Assembly: GCA_964438735.1 (NCBI GenBank)
Contig: CAYTLW010000024.1
Location: forward strand, 13,248-77,247
Length of the DNA: 64,000 nucleotides
Direction of reading: 5' to 3'
Source of the DNA: CAYTLW01 sp964438735
Lineage (GTDB): Bacteria > Myxococcota_A > UBA9042
The stretch's first letter is position 1. Every line of letters begins with the position of its first letter. The notes under the pieces were generated by a model, which was not told where the DNA came from, made no database searches, and saw nothing but the letters and a program-made list of their open reading frames with translations. Positions 1 to 9,685 of this stretch are shown in pieces. A program made the translations under genes and the position numbers.

Positions 1-463
1 CGCCAACAGCGAAGCCGCCCGGCAGCATCAAGCGGGCCGACAGGGCGTCCACGCTACGGAACAGACCGGCGCTCAGCAGCATGGGCTGGCGACCCAGGCG
101 CAGGTCGAGCGCCCCTTTATGGTAGCGCAGCATGCCGACGGCCAGGTCTCCGGCAGCCCGATCCGTGCGTGGGGCGTCGACGCCCTGGACCTGGCCCCAG
201 GCCGAAACGTGCAAGTCCAGGCCCACCATGCCCAGGTTGCGGGCGACAGTGTCCTGGATGGCGATGAGCGGCAGACTCTTGCCCAGGCTCCCACCTGCGA
301 TGGGCGAACTTGGCAGGACCAGGACCTCGGAGCGGGAATCGACCCGAAGTGGGGATTCAGCCGCCCCCGCCTTGCTGACGGTGCCTGTGGGCTGCGCCGG
401 AGCGGCCAGCGAATGGGGCGCCAGCAGAAGCAGGGTGAACGCAGCAAGGAGGGCCGCGGGCAC
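1..463 (-). CDS. Outer-membrane beta-barrel protein, 3' part missing
   Basis: The reading frame is open from a GTG at 463 to the window edge, so only about 154 N-terminal residues are visible. It begins with a hydrophobic signal peptide (LLAAFTLLLLAPHSLAA) with a likely cleavage site after an AxA-type end. The rest alternates short amphipathic strands, for example LGMVGLDLHVSAWGQ and KGALDLRLGRQ, followed by LLSAGLFRSVDALSARLMLPGG, which is the style of a porin-like barrel. There is no ATG in frame near the start and only a weak purine stretch before the GTG, so the start is uncertain. Substrate and family cannot be named. It is transcribed divergently from the secreted protein at 849. Confidence 0.55.
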   Translation of the reverse strand, partial: MPAALLAAFTLLLLAPHSLAAPAQPTGTVSKAGAAESPLRVDSRSEVLVLPSSPIAGGSLGKSLPLIAIQDTVARNLGMVGLDLHVSAWGQVQGVDAPRTDRAAGDLAVGMLRYHKGALDLRLGRQPMLLSAGLFRSVDALSARLMLPGGFAVG

Positions 464-700
464 ATGAGCGGACCCTGGCGTTTGCGCGAGACTACGTCCG
501 CGCAGCGCGGGTCCGCGCCATGAAGAACTCCAAGCTGGATGTTTGACGACACCCACGTGCCTGCCCCTTTTAGCGTTGGGTCGTGTGGTCTCCGAGTGCG
601 CCTCACCTCTGACGCAGCCGTGGACAACCCTCGACACCGGAATGCTGGGACCGGTTCATACATAGTTCAAGGTGTGATTATCCCCACATGTGTCAATTCA

Positions 701-749
701 CTTGACTCACGACAAGACATCCGCCGCATTTCGCTTGACGCTCGACAAG
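701..749 (+). repeat. Pair of 16-bp repeats, probable operator
   Basis: CTTGACTCACGACAAG (701-716) and CTTGACGCTCGACAAG (734-749) are direct repeats with 3 mismatches, 33 bp apart start to start, about three helical turns. Each is also an imperfect dyad with outer arms CTTG/CAAG. Just upstream, GTCAA-N5-TTGAC (692-706) is a perfect inverted repeat. Paired dyads on one helical face suggest a dimeric regulator, but none can be named. Confidence 0.35.
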
Positions 750-812
750 TTTGGGTGGACAGAAGGCGCCGGGATTTGGCCCGGCTCTTGTAGGCCCCAC
801 CACGCCAAGGTG

Positions 813-841
813 TTTCCAGCCGCTGCGGACCCCGGTATCGT
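813..841 (+). promoter_or_regulatory. Possible promoter of the gene at 849, leaderless
   Basis: TTTCCA (813-818), a 17-bp spacer and TATCGT (836-841) resemble sigma-70 -35 and -10 elements. Transcription would start at about 848-849, at the ATG itself, and no Shine-Dalgarno sequence precedes that ATG, so a leaderless mRNA is inferred. Confidence 0.35.
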
Positions 842-848
842 GGTGCTT

Positions 849-3059
849 ATGAGAAGACCTACCTGTACCGAATGGTTCCGCAATCCCTCCCGCTTCTACA
901 CGCCAGCCCTCCTTGTCGCGCTGTGCGCCCTGGGGCCACTGGCACCGTCTGCGACAGCAGCCGCGCCAGCCACGCTCCAGGTGGAGGGGGCGCTGATGGC
1001 AGCCAACGGCGTACCCGCCGCAGACGGCGACTACATCCTGACCTTCAGCCTCTTCGGGCAGCAAAAGGGCGGCCAGGCGTCGTGGAAGGAGGGACCTGTC
1101 ATCGCCAAGGTCAAGTCGTCACATTTCGCCTGGCGCCTCGGCACCAAGAAGCCCCTGTCTGCCAACTTGCTGGCCAGCGGGACCTCCGGCTGGCTCGAGG
1201 TGGCGGTGGGCACCGACCCGCCCTTGCCGCGGGTGCCCCTGTCGAGCGTCGCGTGGGCATTCCGGGCGGCAGTCTCCGAGTCCGTCTCCTGCAGCGGTTG
1301 TCTGGGCGCGGCGCATCTCGCCAAGGGTTCGATTTCGGCGGATCGATTGGGCTTCGCGTGGGCCGCGTCGGCGACCAAGGGCGGCCCGGCCAGCGACCTG
1401 GCCTGCACGGGTTGCGTCAGCGTCGCCGAACTCAAAATCGACGGTGACCTGGACCTGGGCGGCAACGCGCTCAAGGCCAAGCAGGTGGTCACCGGGCAGG
1501 TGACCGCGTCTGCGGTCGCCGCCAACACCTTCGTCGGTGATGGCAGCAAGCTGACCGGGTTGAAGCTGCCCAAAGGAACCTGCAAGGCGGGCGAGGCGGT
1601 GCTCGGCATCGCCGGGGACGGCACCTTGCAATGTGGCAAGGCGTTGGGCGCCGCCGGGCTGCCGGCGGACGGCTTGGATGAGGTCTCCAATGGGCTCTTG
1701 AGCACCGAGTTCATCGACGTGGTGGCCAGCGCCAAGGCGCCGATTCCGATTCAGGATAACAGCCCCATCGGCGTCGGCGACGAGGTGGTCGTGCCGGACC
1801 TGGGGACAGCCAAGGGCATCACCATTCGCGCGACCATCACCAACTCGGACCTGGCCACGGTGACGGTGCACCTGTACGACCCCAACAACACCAAGTACGT
1901 GCTCTACGACAAAGGCGGCAAGGGCAAGAAGCTGACCGCGGCCTGGCCGGCGCCCGACAAACCCGTCTCGGGCGACCTGAGCAAGTGGGTGGGCAAGAAC
2001 CCCAAGGGCAAGTGGCGCCTGGTGGCCATCGACGGCAAATTCCTCAACAACAAGACCGATGGCGCCATCGAGTCCTGGCAGGTGGAGGTGCACACCCTCT
2101 CGGATAAGAAGGTGGAGGCCAAGGGCGCCCTGTTGGCCGGCAAGGGGGTCGACTTCTTGGTCAGCGAGGCCCGCCACATGCGCCTGCACAACGCCGCGTC
2201 CGACCCGGTCAAGTGCGACAAGAACAGCCTTGGCCTGGTCTACTACAACACCGCCAAGCACGGGCTCTACATCTGCAACGGCAAGACCTTCGCAGCGTTC
2301 GCCACCCTGGCCGCCGGCGGCAAGGACAATCCCGGCACCAGCTGCAAGGCGCTCAAGGCTTCCGGTGACGTGGCCAAGAGCGGTGTCTTCTGGCTCGACC
2401 CGGACGGCGACGTGGGGCCCGGCGCGGCTTTCCCCGCCTGGTGTGACATGACCACGGACGGTGGCGGCTGGACCCTGGTGATGAAGCTCTCCGCCGGCAG
2501 CTTTTGTTATGGCAGCAGCAACTGGACCAGCGGCAAGCCCGTCAACGCCGACAAGATGATGGACAGCGGGTTCCCCAACGCCGGCCAGTATGACGCCAAA
2601 TCGGCCGCCTTCGACGCCCTGGACGACGTGACCACCATACGCTTCCAGACCACAGCCGGTGTCGCCAAGGTGGGCTTCGTCGCCCCCGCCTCGCCGCGCA
2701 AGTTGATCACCACCAATGACATCGGCTTCTCCGCCTACCCCAATCGGGCCCAGTGGAAGACGGCGTTTGGCCACGACCGCGACCGTGCGCCCATCTTCAT
2801 GCGCGCCGGCAAGGCGGTGACCAAGGGCAACACCTGCCGTACCGATCCCAACAATACGCCCAGCGGCTGCGGCAAACCCTGCGTGTTCTGCTACCAGGCC
2901 TCCGATGGCAACTGCTGCGGCTGCGCCAGTGGCGGCAACAACGACGTCAACTCCGGCATTGGCAACAACCAGGCCTATTGCGGTGGCGGCCAGGTGGGCT
3001 GCTCGACCGGTGGCGTGTGGTCGAACAAATCCCTACGCACCCTGGTCTGGGCCCGCTGA
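849..3059 (+). CDS. Secreted P-domain/GGGWT fibrinogen-like surface protein (copy 1)
   Basis: The 736-residue product starts with a long n-region and a signal peptide ending ATAAAPA. Residues about 40-295 form an N-terminal stalk with two Cys pairs (SCSGCLG and CTGCVS), the phrase DGDLDLGGNALKAK and then FVGDGSKLTG. About 296-418 matches a proprotein-convertase P domain, a beta-sandwich (DNSPIGVGDEV... VHLYDPNN... GKWRLVAIDG). About 496-736 is a bacterial fibrinogen-like domain with WCDMTTDGGGWTLVMK and many cysteines near the end. Known bacterial proteins of this kind are secreted and thought to bind ligands; a surface or adhesive role is inferred. The ATG at 849 is chosen because the signal peptide follows. 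Paralogues lie at 32212-34401 and 61498-63582. Confidence 0.85.
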   Translation: MRRPTCTEWFRNPSRFYTPALLVALCALGPLAPSATAAAPATLQVEGALMAANGVPAADGDYILTFSLFGQQKGGQASWKEGPVIAKVKSSHFAWRLGTKKPLSANLLASGTSGWLEVAVGTDPPLPRVPLSSVAWAFRAAVSESVSCSGCLGAAHLAKGSISADRLGFAWAASATKGGPASDLACTGCVSVAELKIDGDLDLGGNALKAKQVVTGQVTASAVAANTFVGDGSKLTGLKLPKGTCKAGEAVLGIAGDGTLQCGKALGAAGLPADGLDEVSNGLLSTEFIDVVASAKAPIPIQDNSPIGVGDEVVVPDLGTAKGITIRATITNSDLATVTVHLYDPNNTKYVLYDKGGKGKKLTAAWPAPDKPVSGDLSKWVGKNPKGKWRLVAIDGKFLNNKTDGAIESWQVEVHTLSDKKVEAKGALLAGKGVDFLVSEARHMRLHNAASDPVKCDKNSLGLVYYNTAKHGLYICNGKTFAAFATLAAGGKDNPGTSCKALKASGDVAKSGVFWLDPDGDVGPGAAFPAWCDMTTDGGGWTLVMKLSAGSFCYGSSNWTSGKPVNADKMMDSGFPNAGQYDAKSAAFDALDDVTTIRFQTTAGVAKVGFVAPASPRKLITTNDIGFSAYPNRAQWKTAFGHDRDRAPIFMRAGKAVTKGNTCRTDPNNTPSGCGKPCVFCYQASDGNCCGCASGGNNDVNSGIGNNQAYCGGGQVGCSTGGVWSNKSLRTLVWAR

Positions 3060-3129
3060 ACGGCTCGATTCGCCCTTGTCAGTTGGGTCCGCAACATGTG
3101 ACATCGTCGCTCCTGACCCGGAGCGATCC

Positions 3130-5885
3130 ATGAGCCTCGAACACAAGCCCGGTGACGTCCTGACCGGTCCAGAACATGCCTGGCGCCTGGAACGGGTGCT
3201 CGGACAGGGCGGCTTCGGCACCACGTGGCTCGTCCGGCGCGAGTCCGATGGCCTTCAGTGTGCGTTGAAGTCGCTGCACTTCCACCGCATCAAGGAGTGG
3301 AAGAGTTGGGAGCTCTTCGAGCGCGAGACCGCGGTCCTTCGCCGCCTGGATCACCCGAACATCCCAGACTATGTCGACGACTTCGTGCTGGGCGGCAAGG
3401 ACGCGCCCGACGGCATGGTCCTGGTCCAACAATTCGTCGACGGCCAGCCCCTGTCCGAGGTGGTCGCCGGCAAGCGCTCCATGGACGAAGGCGAGGTGTT
3501 GTCCTGGCTGGTCCAGATCCTGGAGGTGCTCGACTACCTGCACGGCCTGTCGCCGCCGGTGATCCACCGCGACGTGACGCCGAAGAACATCATGGTCGAC
3601 GGCACAGGCAAGGCGTGGCTGGTGGACTTCGGCACGGTGCAGGCCGTGCTGCGAACGGCGACCGAGATCTCGTCGACCAGCGCCGGAACGTTCGGCTATG
3701 CGCCAATGGAGCAGTTCGTTGGTGCGGCCTTTCCGTCCAGCGACCTGTACGGCCTGGGCATGACCTGTCTGGCGGTGGCGTCTGGCCGCGAACCCACTGA
3801 CATGCCGTTCCGGGGCGTGCGTGTGGACGTGCGCGGGCTGGTGCAATTCGATGCCCGCCTGGCGTTGGCGCTGGAGCGCATGACTGAGGCGGATCCGGAG
3901 CGACGCATGGCCGACGCCCGCGTGGCCCTGGGTCAGCTGCGGCCGCTTCTCGACCGGCACGCCGCTGACCGTGGCGTCGCTGCGGCTGCCTTGCAGCGTG
4001 TGGCTCGCCAACTCAGCGGCGAGCGTGGCGCCACGGGCCGGGTGGCCGTCTCCGGCGACGACCTGTTGCCGAGCGAGCGCATTCGTGAGGCGGGAGTGCG
4101 CCTGGCCGGCCTGGGTGGTGACGCGCTGGGCATCCCGCAGTTGGCCGGGCGCGTCCGCTACGCCAGCACGGGGGCGGTGGCGCCGTCGGGCGCGCTGGCC
4201 GCGTTGCAAAACGTCGTCCTGGATACGCGCGATCTGTCGGTGATGCAGCGCGTGAAAAAGTCCCACCACGTGGTCGCCTTTGCGCCGGGGGGTGAGCTGC
4301 TGGTCGCCGAAGATGACGACAGCTGGAGTGGTCAATTGCTGCACCTGTATCGGCGGGACGGCGGCAAGTTCAAAGCCGTGGCGCAGATCGAGGTCGAAAG
4401 CCGAGACGGGCCGCCCGTGCCGTCACCCGATGGACGCACGCTGGCGATCCCGACCGGCGATGCCGTGCTGCTCTACGACGCCAGCAGCGGCAAGCTGGCC
4501 CAGCGGATCCCCGGGCGTTCAGAGCATGTCGCCTACCTGGCCGATGGCAGCGGCCTGGTGATCAGCGGCGGTGATGGCGACAGCGCCAAGGTGTTGCACG
4601 GCGACGGCCGAGAGACGCGGCTGAAGGATTGCGCCGCCGTCGCGGTGTCGTTGGACGGTCGCACGGCCGCGCGTCTGGGCTACCGGGGTGTGCATGTCGG
4701 GCCGGCGGAGGAGATCCTGGCCGGCAAAGGTTGGGGCGCCATCGGACGCGACAATCGCACCTGGAGATTGCCCGCCTTCAGCCCCGACGGACGCTGGCTG
4801 GCTGCCTGCAATTACAGCGATGACCGCATCGTGGTCATCGACGTGCCGGGCAAGGCGGTGGCCCACACATTCGGCAACCCGGGGGTACCGGACCAGCGCG
4901 TCAGATCGGTGCGCAGCGTCGGCTTCAGCGCAGACAGCGATCGGCTCCTGGTGGCCTGCGATGTGCACTTCAACCGATTCTGTGACGAGGACGAAGATTG
5001 CCTGGTCAGCTGGAACCTGTCCGACGGCCGATTCCTCGGCGCCCTGCTGCTCAACCGCAGCGAATCGGACCTGGTGCCGGTGGCCGCGAGCGGCTTCTAC
5101 GGCGGCAAGAAGGGCGGCAACGGGCAGGGCGGCCGTGGTTGGCGGCGGCCGGAGGTGGCCCGCAAGGCGCTCTGCGGCACGCCTGTGGACGAGCTCATCG
5201 ACGNNNNNNNNNNNNNNNNNNNNNNNNNNNNNNNNNNNNNNNNNNNNNNNNNNNNNNNNNNNNNNNNNNNNNNNNNNNNNNNNNNNNNNNNNNNNNNNNN
5301 NNNCCGGAGGTGGCCCGCAAGGCGCTCTGCGGCACGCCTGTGGACGAGCTCATCGACGAGACGTCTCGGGCGCAACTGGCCGACGTGGAGGCGCGCTGGG
5401 CCTTCGTGCACGACCTCAAAGCGACCGGCGCGCTCGATGGGGAGACGTCCGTCGCTGCGCTGGTCGACGCCACCCGCGGTGTCACCCACGTGCTGGATCT
5501 CGTGGTCCGCCACGCCCGCGAGGCCCAAGCCGCCACGCCGACGTTTGGTGGGGGTAGCGAATCGGTTGCGTTGACAGCGGACCAGGTCGCCGACGCCGCA
5601 GCCGAGCTCCGCAAACGCCCCGCCGAAGAGCTGCAGGTGCTGCACGAACAACTCATCGCAGAGGCCGAGGCTGGCGAGGCGGAGCGTGCGCGCGCCCTGG
5701 GGGATAAGGTCGCTGCCGCCATCTCCTGGCCAACCAGGTCGAGCGCGGCACCGCCGGTCATCGATCACGGCCTCGGCGCCGCGAATCGAGGCACCGACGA
5801 GGGCATGTCCCTGCCGCTCAAGATCGGGGTCGCTGCCGCCATCGCCGCGGCGGTGATCGCCATGCTCTACGGTTGGTACACCTGA
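3130..5885 (+). CDS. Ser/Thr protein kinase with beta-propeller and C-terminal membrane anchor (split by assembly gap)
   Basis: Residues about 20-285 are a Hanks-type kinase: glycine loop GQGGFG (25-30), Lys47, catalytic HRDVTPKN with Asp148, and DFG with Asp166. It should phosphorylate Ser/Thr on cytoplasmic proteins. About 375-690 holds propeller-like blades (SPDGRTLAIP, SPDGRWLAAC, SADSDRLLVA), then a helical, charged segment, and finally one hydrophobic helix (KIGVAAAIAAAVIAMLYGW) at the extreme C-terminus, so it looks tail-anchored. The coding frame changes across the 100-N gap. If the duplicated 55 bp and the N run are collapsed (155 bp removed), the two frames join exactly into one 866-residue protein, so the break is an assembly artefact and not a frameshift. 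The gene follows the surface protein by 70 bp and converges on the radical SAM gene. Confidence 0.85.
5149..5358. other. Assembly gap of 100 N flanked by identical 55-bp sequence
   Basis: N fills 5204-5303. The 55 bases at 5149-5203 are repeated exactly at 5304-5358. Fifty-five is a common k-mer length, so the contig ends most likely overlap and were padded instead of merged. The true sequence probably has a single copy with no gap, which restores the kinase reading frame. Confidence 0.9.
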
Positions 5886-5891
5886 ATCGAA

Positions 5892-5905
5892 GCCCCGAAT
5901 GGGGC
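5892..5905. terminator. Short hairpin between convergent genes
   Basis: GCCCC-GAAT-GGGGC forms a 5-bp G/C stem in the 21-bp gap between the stops of the kinase and radical SAM genes. No T-run follows on either strand, so it is at best a weak bidirectional terminator. Confidence 0.3.
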
Positions 5906-5906
5906 G

Positions 5907-7553
5907 CTAGTCTTCCTGGGTCGCCAGGACCAGCGGCTGCACTGGCTCACGCAATCGCGCCGGCTTGCCCAGACGCCAGCTTCGCTCGGTGAACTCCGGC
6001 TGCTCACCGATGCCCAGGCGCATCTTGGCGCCGGTGTACCAGAGCAGGGCCGGCGACAGGGTCGAAAGCAGGCGCTCGCTGGCGGTCAGGGGGCGAGTGT
6101 GGGCGTCCATGCGCTCGCCCAGTTGATCCAGCCACGCGGCGGCATCGGCGCTCACATGGCGCTTGGAAGCCTTGACCACCATCTTGGCGCGGCGGGCGAT
6201 CTCGGCATAGGCCTTGGCCTTGGCCCGCACCCGGGGCGCCGGGTGGTCGGCCAGGTTGATGGCGCCCTCGAGGTAGGTGTCGGCGCACCGGAAAATGGCC
6301 GGGCCCAGGCGCTCGAACTCCTCGCGGTAGAGCGACTTCTGCAGCGCCTCCATCTCCTCCTTGCCGATGTGCGGGTGCTCGAATGTCAACGAGAAGCCGT
6401 CCAACTGGGAGCTGTCGGCGAAGGACTCTGCGTTCAGTCGCCCCTCCTCCTGCATGCGCTTGAACAGCGGCGTGCCGTGGGCGGGTCCATAGATGAGGAA
6501 TTGGGACATGGTCGGGCCCAGCTTCAGCAGATCCTCGTACTCCTGCCGGATGATCTCGGGCGTCTGGTAGTCGAAGCCGATGATCATCGACGCCATAACG
6601 CAGATGCCGTGGGCACGCAGGTCGGCGAAGAGATCTTCGTAGGAGCGGCCGTTCATCTTGGCGTAGCCCGCACGCTGGCCCTCGTACCCGACCCAGACCC
6701 AGTCGATGCCCATCTCGACCAGCTCGCTGGGCTCGTATTGGGACAGCGCCTTGACGCTCGAGAAGGCGCTGATGGCCAGGGGCGGCAGGTCCGATTTGCG
6801 GATGGCCTCCAGGAAGCCCTTGCCACGCTTCTTGTTGAGCAGCAGATCCTCGTCGTTGAGCCAGAAGTCCACCATGTCGGGGTCGCGGGCTCGCAGGCAC
6901 TTGATGGCCCGCATGATCGCGTTGCCGTCGCGCAGGAAGCGGATGTGCTTGCGCTTGAAGAAATGCGACGTGGCGCAGAAGTCGCAACCATGGGGGCAAC
7001 CCAGGCCGGCGAAGACGTAACCCACAGGGCCGCCCAGGTTCATGTTGAAGAGCTTGGTCTGCTGCTTGATGTAGGGCTGGTTGATGGGCGCGTCGGTATT
7101 CTCGCCCAGCAACTCCCGCATGAAGGTCACCCCTTCGCTGCGACAGATGTGGTCGCCGTATTGGGCGATCTGCTCGTCGGGCAGGGCCGTGCCATAGCCG
7201 CCGAGTATGATCTCGGACCTGGGCGCGTGGCGACGGATGGCCTCCACCATGGGGATCAACTTGTGCATCGTGGTCGCGACGAAGGCGATGCCGATGTAGT
7301 CGTAACCCTTCTTGAGTTCGGCGATGAAGCGCTTCATCGTCGGGTAGTGAAGGGTCTTGGTCGGGGCCTGGATGTTGTGGGCGATGAAGTCGATCCCCCA
7401 TTGAGTGGTCGTGGCCCGGGTGCGGAAGATGCCCTGGGCCCACATGATCTGGTGGGTGCCCTCGTAGGACGTGCCGAAGCCGTCTCCATGTTCCCGGCCG
7501 AATGGCTGGCAGACACTGGACATCAGGACGGTTTTATCTTTTTTGCGCGACAT
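5907..7553 (-). CDS. Radical SAM enzyme with N-terminal B12-binding-like domain
   Basis: The 548-residue protein has a Rossmann-like N-terminal part (YDYIGIAFVATT... SEIILGGYG) of the sort found in B12-dependent radical SAM enzymes. It then has the 4Fe-4S motif CPHGCDFC with Cys186, Cys190 and Cys193. Motifs after it (MVDFWLNDEDLLLNKK, WVWVGYEGQ, SMIIGFDYQTPE) follow the usual radical SAM barrel. The cobalamin-ligand motif DxHxxG is not visible, so B12 use is unproven. The enzyme should cleave S-adenosylmethionine to start radical chemistry, but the substrate is unknown. It lies 85 bp downstream of tonB on the same strand and may be read through from that operon. Confidence 0.8.
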   Translation of the reverse strand: MSRKKDKTVLMSSVCQPFGREHGDGFGTSYEGTHQIMWAQGIFRTRATTTQWGIDFIAHNIQAPTKTLHYPTMKRFIAELKKGYDYIGIAFVATTMHKLIPMVEAIRRHAPRSEIILGGYGTALPDEQIAQYGDHICRSEGVTFMRELLGENTDAPINQPYIKQQTKLFNMNLGGPVGYVFAGLGCPHGCDFCATSHFFKRKHIRFLRDGNAIMRAIKCLRARDPDMVDFWLNDEDLLLNKKRGKGFLEAIRKSDLPPLAISAFSSVKALSQYEPSELVEMGIDWVWVGYEGQRAGYAKMNGRSYEDLFADLRAHGICVMASMIIGFDYQTPEIIRQEYEDLLKLGPTMSQFLIYGPAHGTPLFKRMQEEGRLNAESFADSSQLDGFSLTFEHPHIGKEEMEALQKSLYREEFERLGPAIFRCADTYLEGAINLADHPAPRVRAKAKAYAEIARRAKMVVKASKRHVSADAAAWLDQLGERMDAHTRPLTASERLLSTLSPALLWYTGAKMRLGIGEQPEFTERSWRLGKPARLREPVQPLVLATQED

Positions 7554-7638
7554 GTATGGGGCCTCGGGCGAGTGGTGGGACGTTCACCCTAAGGCAGCCA
7601 TGTCACCGGCATGTCACAGACGGCGATGAAATCGAGAC

Positions 7639-8432
<794 letters not shown>

Positions 8433-8436
<4 letters not shown>

Positions 8437-8906
8437 GCGCCCGCTCCGCTGGCCGGCGCCGCGGCTTCATCGGTCTCGGCTGCGTCCTCGGGCGGGACCA
8501 TCGCGGTGGGATCGATGTGGATGGCGAATTTGGCCACCCCCAGTCGCTTGACCAGGTCGATCACCCAGACCACCCGGCCGTGCTGGGTCTGCCGGTCCGC
8601 GGCGATGATGGCCTGGGTCTTGGGGTCCTTCTTCAAAGCCGCCCGGATGGCGGCGTCCAGGGCTCTGGGGCCCAGTCGATCACCGTTGAGGTAGAGCTTG
8701 CCATCGGCGGTGAGCGACACCGACACGGTAGTCGGCTCCGTTGGGCTGCCCTGGGAGGCCTTGGGGAGTTCGACTTCGATGGCCTGGCGGGAGATCAGGT
8801 TGGCTGTGAGCATGAAGACGATCAGCAGGACCAGCATGATGTCGACCAGGGGGGTGACGTTGATCTCGGTGATCAGGCCACCACGGCGCGATCCGGTACC
8901 GGCCAT
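8433..8906 (-). CDS. exbD: ExbD/TolR-family proton-channel subunit
   Basis: The 157-residue product has a short basic cytoplasmic N-terminus, then ITEINVTPLVDIMLVLLIVFMLTA. This is the ExbD signature, with the conserved Asp inside the only transmembrane helix. A periplasmic ExbD domain follows (LPKASQG... VSLTADGKLYLNGDRLG... IIAADRQTQHGRVVWVIDLVKRLG). With ExbB it converts proton flow into work on TonB. The start codon overlaps the exbB stop (TGATG), and the stop overlaps the tonB start. The C-terminus has an acidic, Ala-rich tail not needed for the fold. Confidence 0.92.
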
Positions 8907-9643
8907 CAGGCACCTCCCGTGGCCGTGACCGTGAACGTGTCGGTGACCGTGTCCGTGTTCTGTGGCCGTCTTTTGATGTGGGCGAGGATTGCGTGACTGA
9001 CCCCTTCCGCGCCGACTGCACAGCTCTCCACGTGGCGGGCGAAGAGGTTGTATGCCGCCACCGCCGGCAGGGCGACCAGCAGGCCCACACCGGTGGCTAC
9101 CAGGGCCTCGGCGATGCCGGCCATCACGGCCTCCGAACCCGACGCCGTGTTCAACGACAGGTCGTGGAAGGCGCGCACGATGCCGAGCACGGTGCCGAAG
9201 AGGCCGACAAAGGGCGCGTTGTTGCCCAGGGTGCCCAGGAAGGCCAGACCGCGTTCGTAGCGCAGGCGCTCGTGCTGCACAGCGGCGGCGGCGTGTTCCT
9301 GTACGGACTCGGCGCCGTCGTCGGCGTAGCGCAGGCAGTCGCGGGCCACGGCCACAGCCATGGACCGCCGGCCCTCGATGTGCGCCAGCGCCGCGCCGTA
9401 GCCGTTCTCTCGCATGGCCTTCAGCGCCTCGTCCAGGACGGCGTCGGGTCTGCGTTCGCTGAGGAAGAAGAGGGCTCGCTCGAGCACGACGGCAACGGCC
9501 ATCAGGCTCAGCCCCAGCAGCAACCAGAGCACCCACTGGGAGCCGGCGCGTAGCATCAGGTCCAGCAGCTGGCCGTCGATGGTGCCTTCAACGCCGGTCG
9601 TCGCCGCCAGCAGGCCTGGGATCTCGTTCGCCAATGGTCTCAT
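8906..9643 (-). CDS. exbB: ExbB/TolQ/MotA-family proton-channel subunit
   Basis: The 245-residue protein has a first membrane helix near residues 36-58 (WVLWLLLGLSLMAVAVVLERALFF) and a cytoplasmic helical part. The conserved pair of C-terminal helices follows (LGTLGNNAPFVGLFGTVLGIVRAF and GIAEALVATGVGLLVALPAVAAYNLF), with the GLxGTVxG motif of the family. It forms the inner-membrane channel with ExbD. The C-terminal tail is low in complexity, rich in Thr/Val/Asp, and encoded by a GTGACCGTG-like microrepeat. It follows the receptor gene after 42 bp. Confidence 0.92.
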   Translation of the reverse strand: MRPLANEIPGLLAATTGVEGTIDGQLLDLMLRAGSQWVLWLLLGLSLMAVAVVLERALFFLSERRPDAVLDEALKAMRENGYGAALAHIEGRRSMAVAVARDCLRYADDGAESVQEHAAAAVQHERLRYERGLAFLGTLGNNAPFVGLFGTVLGIVRAFHDLSLNTASGSEAVMAGIAEALVATGVGLLVALPAVAAYNLFARHVESCAVGAEGVSHAILAHIKRRPQNTDTVTDTFTVTATGGA

Positions 9644-9685
9644 GCTTGCACCTCTTCAGCGCTGGGAGCCCTGTGGCCCGCTCCA

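Larger units (their letters stand above)
464..848. other. Divergent intergenic region
   Basis: These 385 bases lie between two divergent genes and hold no convincing gene; the ORFs that cross it are Arg-rich shadows. It contains a cluster of TTGAC/GTCAA motifs between 692 and 749 and a promoter-like pair just before the gene at 849, both listed separately. It is less GC-rich than the flanking coding sequence, as expected for a control region. Confidence 0.6.

Noticed and set aside
539..793. 84-codon plus-strand frame in the divergent region
   Set aside because: Arg-rich, no ribosome binding site, and it overlaps the operator-like repeats.
1119..2774. 551-codon minus-strand frame opposite the first surface protein
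   Set aside because: It lies inside a gene with a signal peptide and clear domains, has a composition typical of GC-rich antisense frames, and shows no start signal.
6099..7592. 497-codon plus-strand frame opposite the first radical SAM gene
   Set aside because: The minus-strand protein has the CxxxCxxC motif and consistent codon use; the plus frame is a shadow.
8907..9536. Upstream extension of the exbD frame
   Set aside because: It is antisense-type, Arg-rich sequence within exbB; the ATG at 8906 begins the true ExbD N-terminus.
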